A stretch of 64,000 nucleotides of DNA from Segatella copri. GTDB taxonomy: Bacteria; Bacteroidota; Bacteroidia; Bacteroidales; Bacteroidaceae. The position numbers and the translations under genes are program-made. Where the stretch lies: assembly GCF_009494395.1 (NCBI RefSeq), contig NZ_VZCB01000099.1, positions 1-64,000 of the forward strand, written 5' to 3'. Of this stretch, positions 43,846-53,144 are shown one piece after another; the stretch's first letter is position 1; every line of letters begins with the position of its first letter. Below the pieces are notes generated by a model. It ran no database searches, was not told the DNA's origin, and saw only the letters and a program-made list of their open reading frames with translations.

Positions 43846-44136
43846 ATGGAAAAAGTTAAGGAAGTACCATACGGAGTGGCTGATTTTTTTGAGTATGCTC
43901 CACTCTTACTATGATTGTAACCAAAGCGCTAAGTTCCAATCACTATTATGGCATGTTGACCATCAAGGGCACGCGTGGCTCCAAACTGGTATTGGGGATT
44001 CCTAACAATAATGTCCGCAAGCAATATTACGGTTATCTGGAGGAAGAATATCAGGCAATATGCAGCTGCTCCTAGGGTAGAAGCTTTGCGTCAAGGTACC
44101 ACTCTTCATAAGATCATTATGCAGTTTGAAGATATA
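43846..44136 (+). pseudogene. Remnant of an AAA-ATPase/PD-(D/E)XK nuclease-like gene
   Basis: Short frames encode pieces of one family common in gut Bacteroidota: the N-terminal start MEKVKEVPYGVADF and stop at 43912, then in another frame YYGMLTIKGTRGSKLVLGIP NNNVRKQYYGYLEEEYQ (43911-44075) and in a third VEALRQGTTLHKIIMQFEDI. The central ATPase region is missing. This looks like an internally deleted remnant. Family recognition is from memory and is moderate. Confidence 0.6.
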
Positions 44137-44177
44137 AAAAAGCCCCTAGACTTCGATGAAAAAGTCTAGGGGCTTTT
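44137..44177. terminator. Bidirectional terminator between pseudogene and GH28
   Basis: AAAAGCCCCTAGACTT pairs with AAGTCTAGGGGCTTTT around a short loop; T or A runs on both sides suit both convergent transcripts. Confidence 0.85.
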
Positions 44178-44228
44178 GCAGTTTTCTTTCAGTTATCTTT
44201 TACCTTTTTACCTTTTATTACCTCTATC

Positions 44229-45680
44229 TTACTTCTTGATGACCAGTTTGCTTCCTTTCTGAACATCCGCCTTGATATTGGTGATGCGCTCGTTCTTCAC
44301 ATCATCCAGCATGATGGCTGGGCGATAATCGGGCTTCATCGTAGTGAAGCTCACATTATCTACTTCTATGCCATCCACGTGGCGGGCGTAGAGACCGAAG
44401 GCTGGAGTTTCTTTTGCAAATCTGGGCTCAGGGTAGTTGGTGCCTTGTTCTCTATATTCCTTTTTCGCCAGTTCAGCCTTGCCACCGCCACGATATTGCA
44501 TGCGGATATTGCTCAGCGAGATGTTGCGGAGTGGCTGACCAGGCATACCGGTAACGATGATGCCGGCAAGGGAATCTACATCGTTGGCAATGACATTGCT
44601 GATCATGATGTCGCGACCGGTAGAAACGGTGGTGCGCTCCTTAGGACCACGGTTTCGGCAACCGGTGGTAATGTAGATAGGGTAGTGGTGAACATGATTC
44701 ATGGTGATATTATTCACCACGATATTCTCCATCAATCCCTGATCGACTTCCTCGAAAGCTAGACCGCTGCTATACATAAAGGTGCAGTTGCTCAAAGAAA
44801 TATTCCTGTATCCGCCATTCGATTCCGTGCCGAGCTTGAAGCGGCCGCATACCCAGTTTACCTTTTCCGGAATATAAGTGCCATCCAGGAATGTGCCAAA
44901 CTTGTAACCCGTAATCACACAGTTGGTAATGGCGATATGCTCTGTTAAAACCGGTTTCTTCAGGGCATAGGAACTTTTCAATACCAGGGCATCATCGTGA
45001 GGCGTATTGATTTTGCAGTTGCTGATAGTGAGATACTTGCAGCAGTCTATATCGAAGCCGTCACGATTGGTATCAATGATGACATTATCCACGGTGCCGA
45101 GTTCACATCCCGTTAGGATGATGCCGAAGTGACCGCCCCGATAGATGGTGACATCACGAATCAGGATATTACGGCATTGCTTCAGGGCGATGGCCTTATC
45201 GCCCGTTCCTATGTTGCCACCCTGTAGGTTACCGCCTTTTTCGGTATCTCTTCTGGTGAGACCTTCGCCATCAATCATACCTCTGCCTGTGATGGATACA
45301 TCATTGGCGCCGATGGCATAGATGAGGCTGTTTTTAAAATAAGTATGTCCGCCGTCCTGATAAGCTGTGCCTTCAAAAACCTCAGCTTCATCATAGGCTT
45401 TCATCGAAGCCGGAGCTGCGAGAATCTTGGAACCTGCCATCAGATGCAGTTCCACATGGCTTTTCATACGGATGCTTCCGCAGAGATAAGTGCCGGCAGG
45501 CAGAACCACTCGTCCTCCACCATGAGCCACGCAGGAATCAATAGCGGTATTGATAGCATGATGGTCGAGAACCTTTCCGTTGCCGATGGCACCGAAATCT
45601 TTCACATTGTAGTCTTTTGCCTGCATGCTTGTCATTGCAAGCGCCAGGAGACATAAGAGTGTAGAAATTCTTTTTTTCAT
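44229..45680 (-). CDS. GH28-family glycoside hydrolase, exported
   Basis: A 483-residue right-handed beta-helix enzyme with a signal peptide (MKKRISTLLCLLALAMTSMQA). YNVKDFGAIGNGKVLDHHAI and RVVLPAGTYLCGSI are the usual GH28 N-terminal words. The catalytic region reads NRDGFDIDCCKYL and TPHDDALVLKS, with the conserved aspartates in the order expected for the family, then KLGTESNGGYRNI. The family comprises polygalacturonases and related rhamnogalacturonan- or xylogalacturonan-active enzymes. It lies downstream of the hybrid two-component system and has its own promoter with a hairpin leader. Confidence 0.9.
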   Translation of the reverse strand: MKKRISTLLCLLALAMTSMQAKDYNVKDFGAIGNGKVLDHHAINTAIDSCVAHGGGRVVLPAGTYLCGSIRMKSHVELHLMAGSKILAAPASMKAYDEAEVFEGTAYQDGGHTYFKNSLIYAIGANDVSITGRGMIDGEGLTRRDTEKGGNLQGGNIGTGDKAIALKQCRNILIRDVTIYRGGHFGIILTGCELGTVDNVIIDTNRDGFDIDCCKYLTISNCKINTPHDDALVLKSSYALKKPVLTEHIAITNCVITGYKFGTFLDGTYIPEKVNWVCGRFKLGTESNGGYRNISLSNCTFMYSSGLAFEEVDQGLMENIVVNNITMNHVHHYPIYITTGCRNRGPKERTTVSTGRDIMISNVIANDVDSLAGIIVTGMPGQPLRNISLSNIRMQYRGGGKAELAKKEYREQGTNYPEPRFAKETPAFGLYARHVDGIEVDNVSFTTMKPDYRPAIMLDDVKNERITNIKADVQKGSKLVIKK

Positions 45681-45709
45681 TGCTTTTTTGGATCGTTAGT
45701 TTTATATTT

Positions 45710-45751
45710 TTTGCACCTGAAAGCCTTGATGGACTTTCGGGTGCAAAGATA
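45710..45751 (-). promoter_or_regulatory. GH28 promoter with an inverted repeat at the transcript start
   Basis: TATCTTTG (45744-45751, minus) overlaps a 14-bp inverted repeat, TTTGCACCCGAAAG / CTTTCAGGTGCAAA (45734-45747 and 45710-45723, one mismatch, 10-nt spacer). The mRNA would begin with, or just inside, this hairpin. Confidence 0.65.
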
Positions 45752-45813
45752 AGGATAAAATCTGAGATGAGTTATGAAAATCATTCAACTATTACTTATT
45801 TTCATTCATTATA

Positions 45814-48800
45814 TCATTTGCCTTTCAGTATTTCTGATGGAGACTTGCCAAATTCCCGTTTAAAGCTCTCTCTGAAGTTGCCGAGGTTGTTGAAGCCTGC
45901 AAGTATGGCTACTTCTGCTATACTGTATTCACCCTTTTTCAGTAATGTCATACTATGTCGCAGTTTGGCTTTCTTGATATATTCGTTGGCACTCATTCCG
46001 GTCAGGGCTTTCACCTTACGATAGAAGGTAGAGTGACTCATAGCCATCTTGTCGGTCATAAATGCCATGTCTAAGTCATCGGTAGAGATATGATTCTCGA
46101 TGAGCTTGTTCAGTTTCTCCAGGAACTTTTTATCCAGATTGCTGATCTGGCAGGTCATCGCATCTTCCTTTTCCTCGGTAGCTTTTTGGGATGTCTGCTG
46201 TTCATCGGCGGAAGTCTCGAATTGTGAGATATTCTTCTGTACGATGTAGTCTGCCAATCGCCTTCTTCCAGACAGGATATTTCTGATGCGGCTATGCAGC
46301 AGTTTTGCACTGAACGGCTTGGTAAGATAAGAATCAGCACCGCTGTCATATCCCTCTTCCTGGTCATTGATGCTGGTCTTTGCAGTCAGCAGGATGATAG
46401 GAATATGGCTGGTGCGAATATCTTCCTTCAATATATGAGTCATCTTGATGCCATCCATTTCCGGCATCATGATGTCGCTTACGATGATATCCGGTACTTT
46501 CGAGAAAGCCTGTTCCATTCCTTCCCTGCCATTGCAGGCTTGGATGATACGATAATCTTCGTGCAGCGACTCTTCGATATAAAGTCGAATATCAGCGTTG
46601 TCTTCCACGATGAGTAAAAGCGGACGGATATCTTCTGTTGGCTCTTTTGACGTGGTTTCGTTCTCTTCGGCATTTTCAGCCGTAGCCAAATCCTGATTAT
46701 CATCCTTGTGAAGTGCCTCCGGGTAGGTGCGGTCTGCCTTGAGTGAGAAGGTAAACTTGCTTCCTCGTCCCTTTTCACTTTCAACAGTCAGTTCTGCTTG
46801 ATGGAGAGTAGCCAGTGATTTCACCAGAGCCAAGCCGATACCTGTGCCGGAAGCCTGATGATTGCCGTTTTCCTGATAGTAACGGTCGCAGATGTGAGGC
46901 AGGGCATCTTTGTCTATGCCGTATCCCGTATCTTCTACTGCAATGGCTACAGTATTGTTTTCTGGCATCGTCAGCGATAAGGTGATGCTGCCTTCCGGAG
47001 TATATTTGATGGCATTCGACATCAGGTTATTGATAACCGTATTGATTACTTCTGAATCGAAATAAAGCTCAGGCACACCCGTTTGAATATTCAGACGGAT
47101 ATTGAGACGGCTATTCTGGTTGAGATCTTTGAATCGTACACCTATTTCGCTTACCAATGCTCCGAGATTTTCCTTGGCAACCGTCAATTTGCGGTTCTGG
47201 GTTTGCGTCTTTCTGAATTCCAGAATATCGTTGATGAGATTGAGGAGTCTTTCCGCGCTGGCATGGATGCATCCTATCTTATGATGCACTCTTTCTGCTA
47301 TTTCCTTATCTTCCATCAAATCCTCCAGAGGTCCGAGAATGAGTGTGAGCGGAGTGCGAAGCTCATGGGTGATATTGGTAAAGAAGCGCAGTCTTTCCTC
47401 ATTTACTTGCTGCTTTTGCTGACTTTCCCATTGGGTTTGTGCTAAGGAATTGCGGAGCAATAGCTCCTTTTGGTAGGAGCGCAAAAGATAGATGATGATA
47501 ACTAAAGCCAAGAGAATATAGCCTAGTTTTGCCCACCAAGTAAGCCAAAATGGAGGAGTTACCACCACTTTCAGCTCAGCCGATGAGGCTTCATCCCAAT
47601 CTTGGTTCTTGAGTTTCGCTCGGATAATAAAGGTGTATTTGCGGGGCTTGAGATTTCGGAAGGTAACATCCTTGTCGCCTTCTGTCTCATACCATTGGTC
47701 GTCCAATCCCTTCATCATGTAGGAATATTCCACCTTTCCCTCTTGCGAGAAATCCTTTGCCGTAAAGCTGATTTTAAAGGTGTTGTCGTCGTATTTCAGG
47801 CGTATCACTCCCTCTTCATTCGGAGAAATGAGGCGATGCAAGAATTGGTCGGACAATCTTCCAACTCTCTCGCAACCAATGATTTCTACTTGTGATACCG
47901 TCTTCTGCTCTGAAAGCAACTGTGGATTGAAATAACATACACCACTAGGAGAAGCAAAGTAGATGGTACCATCGGGTGTCATGGCTGCTGATGCTTCCTC
48001 AAAGTTGCCCATGGTGATACCGCTTTGGAAATCATAGTTGTAAAAGCGCTGTTTGTGTAAATCCAGACAAGCGATTCCAGAGAACATGCTTACCCAGATA
48101 TTGCCTAGTTTATCTGCGCAAATGGCTCTGATATGGGTGTCTTTCAATCCTTGTCGCTCATCATATAGCTTGACGGATTTCGGCTTTAGAGAATTTTCAA
48201 TGTATGCCAGTCCCTTGTAGGTGCCAATCCAAACTCCATTGTTGGAATCGATGAAAATCTGGTTGACCGAATTGCTTTTCAATCCATTTTGGTCATCTAA
48301 GTGAGCGATAAGTTTCTTGTGCTTGTTGAAAACAAATACGCCTTTGACCAAATTACCTATCCACATTTGACCGTATGAATCTTCTTGGATGGAGTAGATG
48401 ACGCTATTGGTCATTCCCATCACTTTGTTCATCTCATTTTCTTTGTGTTCTATCCCATTTTGAATAGTATAAAGTCCATCTTCGCTTCCTATCCATATAG
48501 TTCCTTTCTTATCTTCATAAATGGCATGCACATCCAGCCCTTGTATGCGGAGATAATGGGTAAACTGCTGAGTATGAGGATTAAACTTCAAAGCTCCATT
48601 ATCGTTGGTGCCAAACCAAATGTTGCCTTGGTGATCTTCAGTGAAGTTATAAACCATGGCAGAGGTATTGAAGAGATATTGGCTGAAATCCCAACGGTGG
48701 GTAACTTGTCCATTCTTATATTGGCAGATGAAATCGTCTTGTCCTATCCAGAGATATCCTTGGCGGTCACAAAAGATACCAAAAGTATTGGTGAGTGGCT

Positions 48801-49872
48801 GCTGCAAATCTCCTAAGGTATGGAAATCTGATGTGGATTGTGGGATGAAGTCGATGCCGCTGCTAAAGTTGCCAATCCATACGTTTCCAAAAGAATCTTG
48901 GATGATTCTTCTGGTATTGTTGGAAGACAGCCCACTGTTTTCCTTGGTGATTCGTTGAAAAGAGAGTTTTTCCGTATATGGATGCTGATAGCGATTGAGG
49001 TCGAGTATGCTGATGCCTCCTAAGTCTGATGCAATCCATAGCGTATGGTTATCCATCTCCATGATTTGATGGATATTGTCACCAGCAGGCGAATTGGGAT
49101 TTTGCTCCTGTGGTTTAAATGTCCTAAATCTGCTAGATGTCTCATCGAATAGGGCTAATCCTAAGTTGGTTCCCACCCAGATGTTTTTCATGTGGTCAAT
49201 ACAGATGGAGCGAACGTTATTGCCAGGCAAGCTCTGCTCGTCCTTAGGATTGTGGCTGTAGAACTTCGTCTTTTTTGTCCTGAGGTTATAGACATACATG
49301 CCGTCCATTCGTAAGCCGATATACAAATGGTCATTCCCATCATCCATGATACATCTGATACCGTTCTTGATATTAGGGAAAAGTCGCTTAGGAAATGTCG
49401 TAAACTTTTGTGTATTGGCATTATAATGCTGTATGTCGCCGCTATAAAACGCTATCCAAATGCCTCCATCCGAGGAACCATGAATAGCGGAGACACTTTT
49501 CTGAAGCATTTCCTTTTGTTCTGAGAAGTGCTTAAAAGTTTGCGTTTTGCAATCAAAGACGTCTATCTTTCCGTTTTTGAACTGCATCCACACGGAGTTG
49601 CTTCCTTTGTCGTAACATAAATTGATGAACGAATCTTCTCCGATATTTGAGTTGCTGGTCTTGAAAATCGTGCATTTATTGCCTGCGATACGGTTCAATC
49701 CCGACTCTGTGGCAACCCAAAGGAATCCCTGTTCGTCCATAACCATGTCATTGACGAACTCATTGGATAAGCCTTCTCTCAAACCAATATTCAAGAAAGA
49801 ATAACCTTCTTTAGCTGTCGATAAGGTGAATACTTCTATGAGGAGCCAGAGCAAGAATGTCAGTCTTTTCAT
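45814..49872 (-). CDS. Hybrid two-component system sensor-regulator (HTCS)
   Basis: With the start at 49872 (MKRLTFLLWLLIEVFTLSTA signal region) the protein has 1352 residues. An earlier ATG at 49923 falls in the -7 box. Order: periplasmic beta-propeller repeats (GLSNEFVNDMVMDEQGFLWV and many similar), a Y_Y_Y domain (ARKYTFIIRAKL-like), one membrane segment near residue 780-800 (GYILLALVIIIYLL), histidine kinase with HELRTPLTLILG (His about 836) and ATPase words (DTGYGID, GTGIGLALVKSL), a receiver domain (LLIVEDNADIRLY; DIMMPEMDG) and an AraC-type helix-turn-helix. It probably senses an oligosaccharide and controls the divergent susC-susD genes. Confidence 0.95.
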   Translation of the reverse strand: MKRLTFLLWLLIEVFTLSTAKEGYSFLNIGLREGLSNEFVNDMVMDEQGFLWVATESGLNRIAGNKCTIFKTSNSNIGEDSFINLCYDKGSNSVWMQFKNGKIDVFDCKTQTFKHFSEQKEMLQKSVSAIHGSSDGGIWIAFYSGDIQHYNANTQKFTTFPKRLFPNIKNGIRCIMDDGNDHLYIGLRMDGMYVYNLRTKKTKFYSHNPKDEQSLPGNNVRSICIDHMKNIWVGTNLGLALFDETSSRFRTFKPQEQNPNSPAGDNIHQIMEMDNHTLWIASDLGGISILDLNRYQHPYTEKLSFQRITKENSGLSSNNTRRIIQDSFGNVWIGNFSSGIDFIPQSTSDFHTLGDLQQPLTNTFGIFCDRQGYLWIGQDDFICQYKNGQVTHRWDFSQYLFNTSAMVYNFTEDHQGNIWFGTNDNGALKFNPHTQQFTHYLRIQGLDVHAIYEDKKGTIWIGSEDGLYTIQNGIEHKENEMNKVMGMTNSVIYSIQEDSYGQMWIGNLVKGVFVFNKHKKLIAHLDDQNGLKSNSVNQIFIDSNNGVWIGTYKGLAYIENSLKPKSVKLYDERQGLKDTHIRAICADKLGNIWVSMFSGIACLDLHKQRFYNYDFQSGITMGNFEEASAAMTPDGTIYFASPSGVCYFNPQLLSEQKTVSQVEIIGCERVGRLSDQFLHRLISPNEEGVIRLKYDDNTFKISFTAKDFSQEGKVEYSYMMKGLDDQWYETEGDKDVTFRNLKPRKYTFIIRAKLKNQDWDEASSAELKVVVTPPFWLTWWAKLGYILLALVIIIYLLRSYQKELLLRNSLAQTQWESQQKQQVNEERLRFFTNITHELRTPLTLILGPLEDLMEDKEIAERVHHKIGCIHASAERLLNLINDILEFRKTQTQNRKLTVAKENLGALVSEIGVRFKDLNQNSRLNIRLNIQTGVPELYFDSEVINTVINNLMSNAIKYTPEGSITLSLTMPENNTVAIAVEDTGYGIDKDALPHICDRYYQENGNHQASGTGIGLALVKSLATLHQAELTVESEKGRGSKFTFSLKADRTYPEALHKDDNQDLATAENAEENETTSKEPTEDIRPLLLIVEDNADIRLYIEESLHEDYRIIQACNGREGMEQAFSKVPDIIVSDIMMPEMDGIKMTHILKEDIRTSHIPIILLTAKTSINDQEEGYDSGADSYLTKPFSAKLLHSRIRNILSGRRRLADYIVQKNISQFETSADEQQTSQKATEEKEDAMTCQISNLDKKFLEKLNKLIENHISTDDLDMAFMTDKMAMSHSTFYRKVKALTGMSANEYIKKAKLRHSMTLLKKGEYSIAEVAILAGFNNLGNFRESFKREFGKSPSEILKGK

Positions 49873-49920
49873 CTTATTTCTGTATTTAGCGTTTTCTATA
49901 ATCAGTCTTTTGTTTGTATG

Positions 49921-49951
49921 CAAAGTTACTTATTTTTTATGAGATTTGCAA
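49921..49951 (-). promoter_or_regulatory. Promoter of the HTCS gene
   Basis: TAACTTTG (49921-49928) with TTGC (49948-49951) 19 nt upstream, on the minus strand. The position requires the start codon at 49872. Confidence 0.6.
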
Positions 49952-50022
49952 GAAAAACTTCGTAAATGCTTGATTTTCGGCGAAGATTGACAGAAAAACG
50001 TTGCCAAGATTCTGATTGAACG

Positions 50023-50048
50023 TTTATCGGTGTGGTTTGACCGATAAA
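50023..50048 (+). promoter_or_regulatory. Candidate HTCS operator upstream of susC
   Basis: TTTATCGGT and ACCGATAAA form a perfect 9-bp inverted repeat with an 8-nt spacer, ending a few bases before the expected -33 position of the TACTTTTG box at 50075-50082. Confidence 0.65.
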
Positions 50049-50074
50049 AAACCATCCTTTAGAAAAGAAACGAC

Positions 50075-50082
50075 TACTTTTG
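50075..50082 (+). promoter_or_regulatory. -7 promoter element of susC
   Basis: TACTTTTG matches TAnnTTTG; no good -33 box is present, consistent with activator dependence. The leader is about 35 nt. Confidence 0.65.
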
Positions 50083-50124
50083 CAACCAGAAACAACAATA
50101 TTAATAACGAAAAATGAAAATCTT

Positions 50125-53100
50125 ATGAAACGAAACGATTCTACATTGACGGCATTCTTGCTATGTATGGGAGTTTCCCTAGTTTCACCTAATTATCTAT
50201 ATGGTAAAGGTGAGGTGGCAATGAATATCATGCAACAAAGTCAAAAAATCACAGGAAAGGTAGTGGACTCCAATGGGGAACCTATTATAGGAGCCACTAT
50301 CAAGATTGCAGGTACGAGTAACGGTACCATTACAGACTTAGATGGCAATTTCTTCTTGGATATGGCGCCTAAGGGTGTTTTGGAAATATCTTATGTGGGT
50401 TATCTTCCTCAGAAGGTAACGGTAAATTCTAATAAACCTTTGGACATTGTGCTTAGAGAAGATTCCAAGACCATTGACGAGGTGGTAGTAGTTGGTTATG
50501 GTTCTGTGAAGCGCAGTGACGTTACAGGATCAGTTTCTTCTTTGGATGCCTCTAGTATTACATCTGCCTCTCAAACCAATGCTGTAGATGCAATGCAAGG
50601 TAGAATCTCGGGTGTCAATATTACAAGAAATGCGGCTCGTCCTGGTGGTAGCTATAGTATTGTTGTGCGTGGTAAGAGTTCCATCAACAATAGCAACGAA
50701 CCTCTTTGGGTGATAGATGGTATTCCTACTTCATCAGATGCCCGCGACTTGAACCCTGCTGACATAGAAAAGATTGATGTACTCAAGGATGCTTCTGCTA
50801 CAGCGATTTATGGTTCCCGTGGTGCCAATGGTGTTGTTATCGTTACGACCAAACGTGGTAAGGAAGGTCATTTCAGTATCAATTATGATGGCTACTATGG
50901 TGCTCGTGTGGCTAGTCATCTGCCTGATATGATGAATGGAGACGAGTATGTCAAGTTCCGTACCGAATTGTTTAAGAATCTCGGTCGCAGCACCGATCGT
51001 ACCAATGCAGAGTTCTTTACCCCAGAGGAGTGGGAGAGAATCGATAACAAGGACTATACCGACTGGATTGACTTGACGTTGCGTACAGGTCAGCAGTATA
51101 GTAATACGATTACCGCCTCAGGTGGTGATGCCAAAGGTACATTCTCTTTGGGGGTCGGACAGTTGCATGAGGAAGGTACGGTGAGAGACCAGGACTTCAA
51201 TCGCTATAACCTCCATCTCAACGTGAATCGCAAGATTTTAAACTCTTGGGAGATGGGTGGTAGTCTCTATTTCACTTATAGTAAGCAAAATGCTGGAAGC
51301 TACGAGACGCTTCGCTCAGCCTATCGTCTTCCTCAAGTGGCATATCCATACGATGAAGAGGGCAATCTGGCATATCATGTGTTCCGTAATGATGGAACCA
51401 CCAATCCTTTGTTGGAAAGCACTGCTGATGGCGAGCATCGTGAAACCAAGAGATATAGAATCTTTGGAAATGTCTATTTGCAATATAAACCAATCAAGGA
51501 CTTGACGCTCAAGAGCCAGTTTGCGCCTCAGTACCTTTATAAGAGATATGGTGAGGTTGTGGGAAAGAATGCCAAGAATTCAACAGGCAAGGCTGCTGGA
51601 GTGACGGCAAAATACGATCAAACCAATTATTGGTCGTATGTATGGGATAACCAGATTACTTACGACAAGCAGTTGGATAAGCATCACCTGAACGCAAGCT
51701 TTGTACAGAGTATCCAGATGGAGCAATGGGAATATTCCAATCAAGCTGCCAAGGATTTCCCTTTCAACAGCTATTGGTATAACTTGGGTGCCGCAGGTTT
51801 GAGCAATCAGACGACTTCTTCTACCAATTATCAAAAGCGCACTTTGGCCTCCTTCTTGGCAAGAGTACAGTATTCTTTCAATGATCGCTATCTCTTGACT
51901 GTTTCTGGTCGTTATGATGGTTCTTCTCGCTTGGCTGATGGCAATAAGTGGTCGTTCTTCCCTTCTGCCGCTCTTGCTTGGCGTATCACAGAGGAAGATT
52001 TCATGAAGAGCGCTCCTGCTATCAGCAATCTGAAGTTGCGTCTTAGCTATGGTGTTACGGGTAATGATGCCGTATCTATCTATGGCACCCAGTCGGGTAT
52101 CTCTCGATTGAACTATGATTATGGTGGCAATGTGATCTCGGCTTATTACAAGAATGGACTTGCCAATAAAAACTTGTCATGGGAGAAGACGCATGAAATC
52201 AATGTGGGTCTGGATTTCGGTTTTTTCAACAATCGTATCAACGGTGCCATTGATGTTTATCAGCGTGATGCCAAAGACTTGATTATGAAGAGAAATATCC
52301 CTAAGACCACAGGTTGGTCGTCTGTTTGGGATAATATCGGATGGGTAAGAAACCGTGGTGTTGAAATCGGCTTGAACACTGTGAATATCCAAGGCAAGGA
52401 TTTTGGATGGGAAACCAACATCACTTTCTCTAAGAATACGAACAAAATCGTAGAACTCTATAATGGAAAGCAAGACGACGTGGCCAACAAATGGTTTATA
52501 GGTAAGCCTCTGGATGTGAACTACGATTATGTATTTGATGGAATCTGGCAAACGGACGAAGCTGAGTTGGCAAAGAAATATGGTCAGACTCCTGGTCAGG
52601 TGAAGGTGAAAGATTTGGATGACAATGGTATCATCAACTCTGATGACAAGCAAGTCATCGGCCAGCGTTCTCCAAAGTGGATAGGAAGTATCACCAATAC
52701 ATTTACTTACAAGAACTTTGACTTCTCTGTGTATCTCTATACGCAGCAGGGTGCTCAGTTGCAAGATGCCTTTATGTCGGCTTACATGACATACGAAGGC
52801 AACTACAAGCAGGTGAATGTAAACTATTGGACAAAAGAAAATCCATCCAATAAATATCCGCAACCAGGCAATAAGGGCAAGTATTACGATGCCATGCGCT
52901 ATGTGGATGTTTCTTTCGTGAGAGTGGGTAGCATCACTTTAGGCTATAATTTGCCAAAGTCTTGGTTGGAGAAGATCAATGTCAAGCATGCTCGCTTGTA
53001 TGTCACCACCAATAACCCATTTACCTTTACCTCTTATAAAGGATTTGACCCAGAGTGGGCTACCCAGAATACTTGGGGTACAGCCACTGGATATACTACC

Positions 53101-53130
53101 TATTTGATAGGTGCAAAAGTAGAATTTTAA
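50125..53130 (+). CDS. SusC/RagA-type TonB-dependent outer membrane transporter
   Basis: With ATG at 50125 (MKRNDSTLTAFLLCMGVSLV) the protein has 1001 residues; the in-frame ATG at 50080 coincides with the promoter and was rejected. Order: signal peptide, carboxypeptidase-like domain (ITGKVVDSNGEPIIGATIKI), the DEVVVVGYG TonB-contact motif, plug (MQGRISGVNI, VLKDASATAIYGSRGANGVV) and a beta-barrel ending YLIGAKVEF. It imports oligosaccharides across the outer membrane with energy from TonB. The SusD partner follows 14 nt later. Confidence 0.97.
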   Translation: MKRNDSTLTAFLLCMGVSLVSPNYLYGKGEVAMNIMQQSQKITGKVVDSNGEPIIGATIKIAGTSNGTITDLDGNFFLDMAPKGVLEISYVGYLPQKVTVNSNKPLDIVLREDSKTIDEVVVVGYGSVKRSDVTGSVSSLDASSITSASQTNAVDAMQGRISGVNITRNAARPGGSYSIVVRGKSSINNSNEPLWVIDGIPTSSDARDLNPADIEKIDVLKDASATAIYGSRGANGVVIVTTKRGKEGHFSINYDGYYGARVASHLPDMMNGDEYVKFRTELFKNLGRSTDRTNAEFFTPEEWERIDNKDYTDWIDLTLRTGQQYSNTITASGGDAKGTFSLGVGQLHEEGTVRDQDFNRYNLHLNVNRKILNSWEMGGSLYFTYSKQNAGSYETLRSAYRLPQVAYPYDEEGNLAYHVFRNDGTTNPLLESTADGEHRETKRYRIFGNVYLQYKPIKDLTLKSQFAPQYLYKRYGEVVGKNAKNSTGKAAGVTAKYDQTNYWSYVWDNQITYDKQLDKHHLNASFVQSIQMEQWEYSNQAAKDFPFNSYWYNLGAAGLSNQTTSSTNYQKRTLASFLARVQYSFNDRYLLTVSGRYDGSSRLADGNKWSFFPSAALAWRITEEDFMKSAPAISNLKLRLSYGVTGNDAVSIYGTQSGISRLNYDYGGNVISAYYKNGLANKNLSWEKTHEINVGLDFGFFNNRINGAIDVYQRDAKDLIMKRNIPKTTGWSSVWDNIGWVRNRGVEIGLNTVNIQGKDFGWETNITFSKNTNKIVELYNGKQDDVANKWFIGKPLDVNYDYVFDGIWQTDEAELAKKYGQTPGQVKVKDLDDNGIINSDDKQVIGQRSPKWIGSITNTFTYKNFDFSVYLYTQQGAQLQDAFMSAYMTYEGNYKQVNVNYWTKENPSNKYPQPGNKGKYYDAMRYVDVSFVRVGSITLGYNLPKSWLEKINVKHARLYVTTNNPFTFTSYKGFDPEWATQNTWGTATGYTTYLIGAKVEF

Positions 53131-53144
53131 ATAGAAGACTCATT

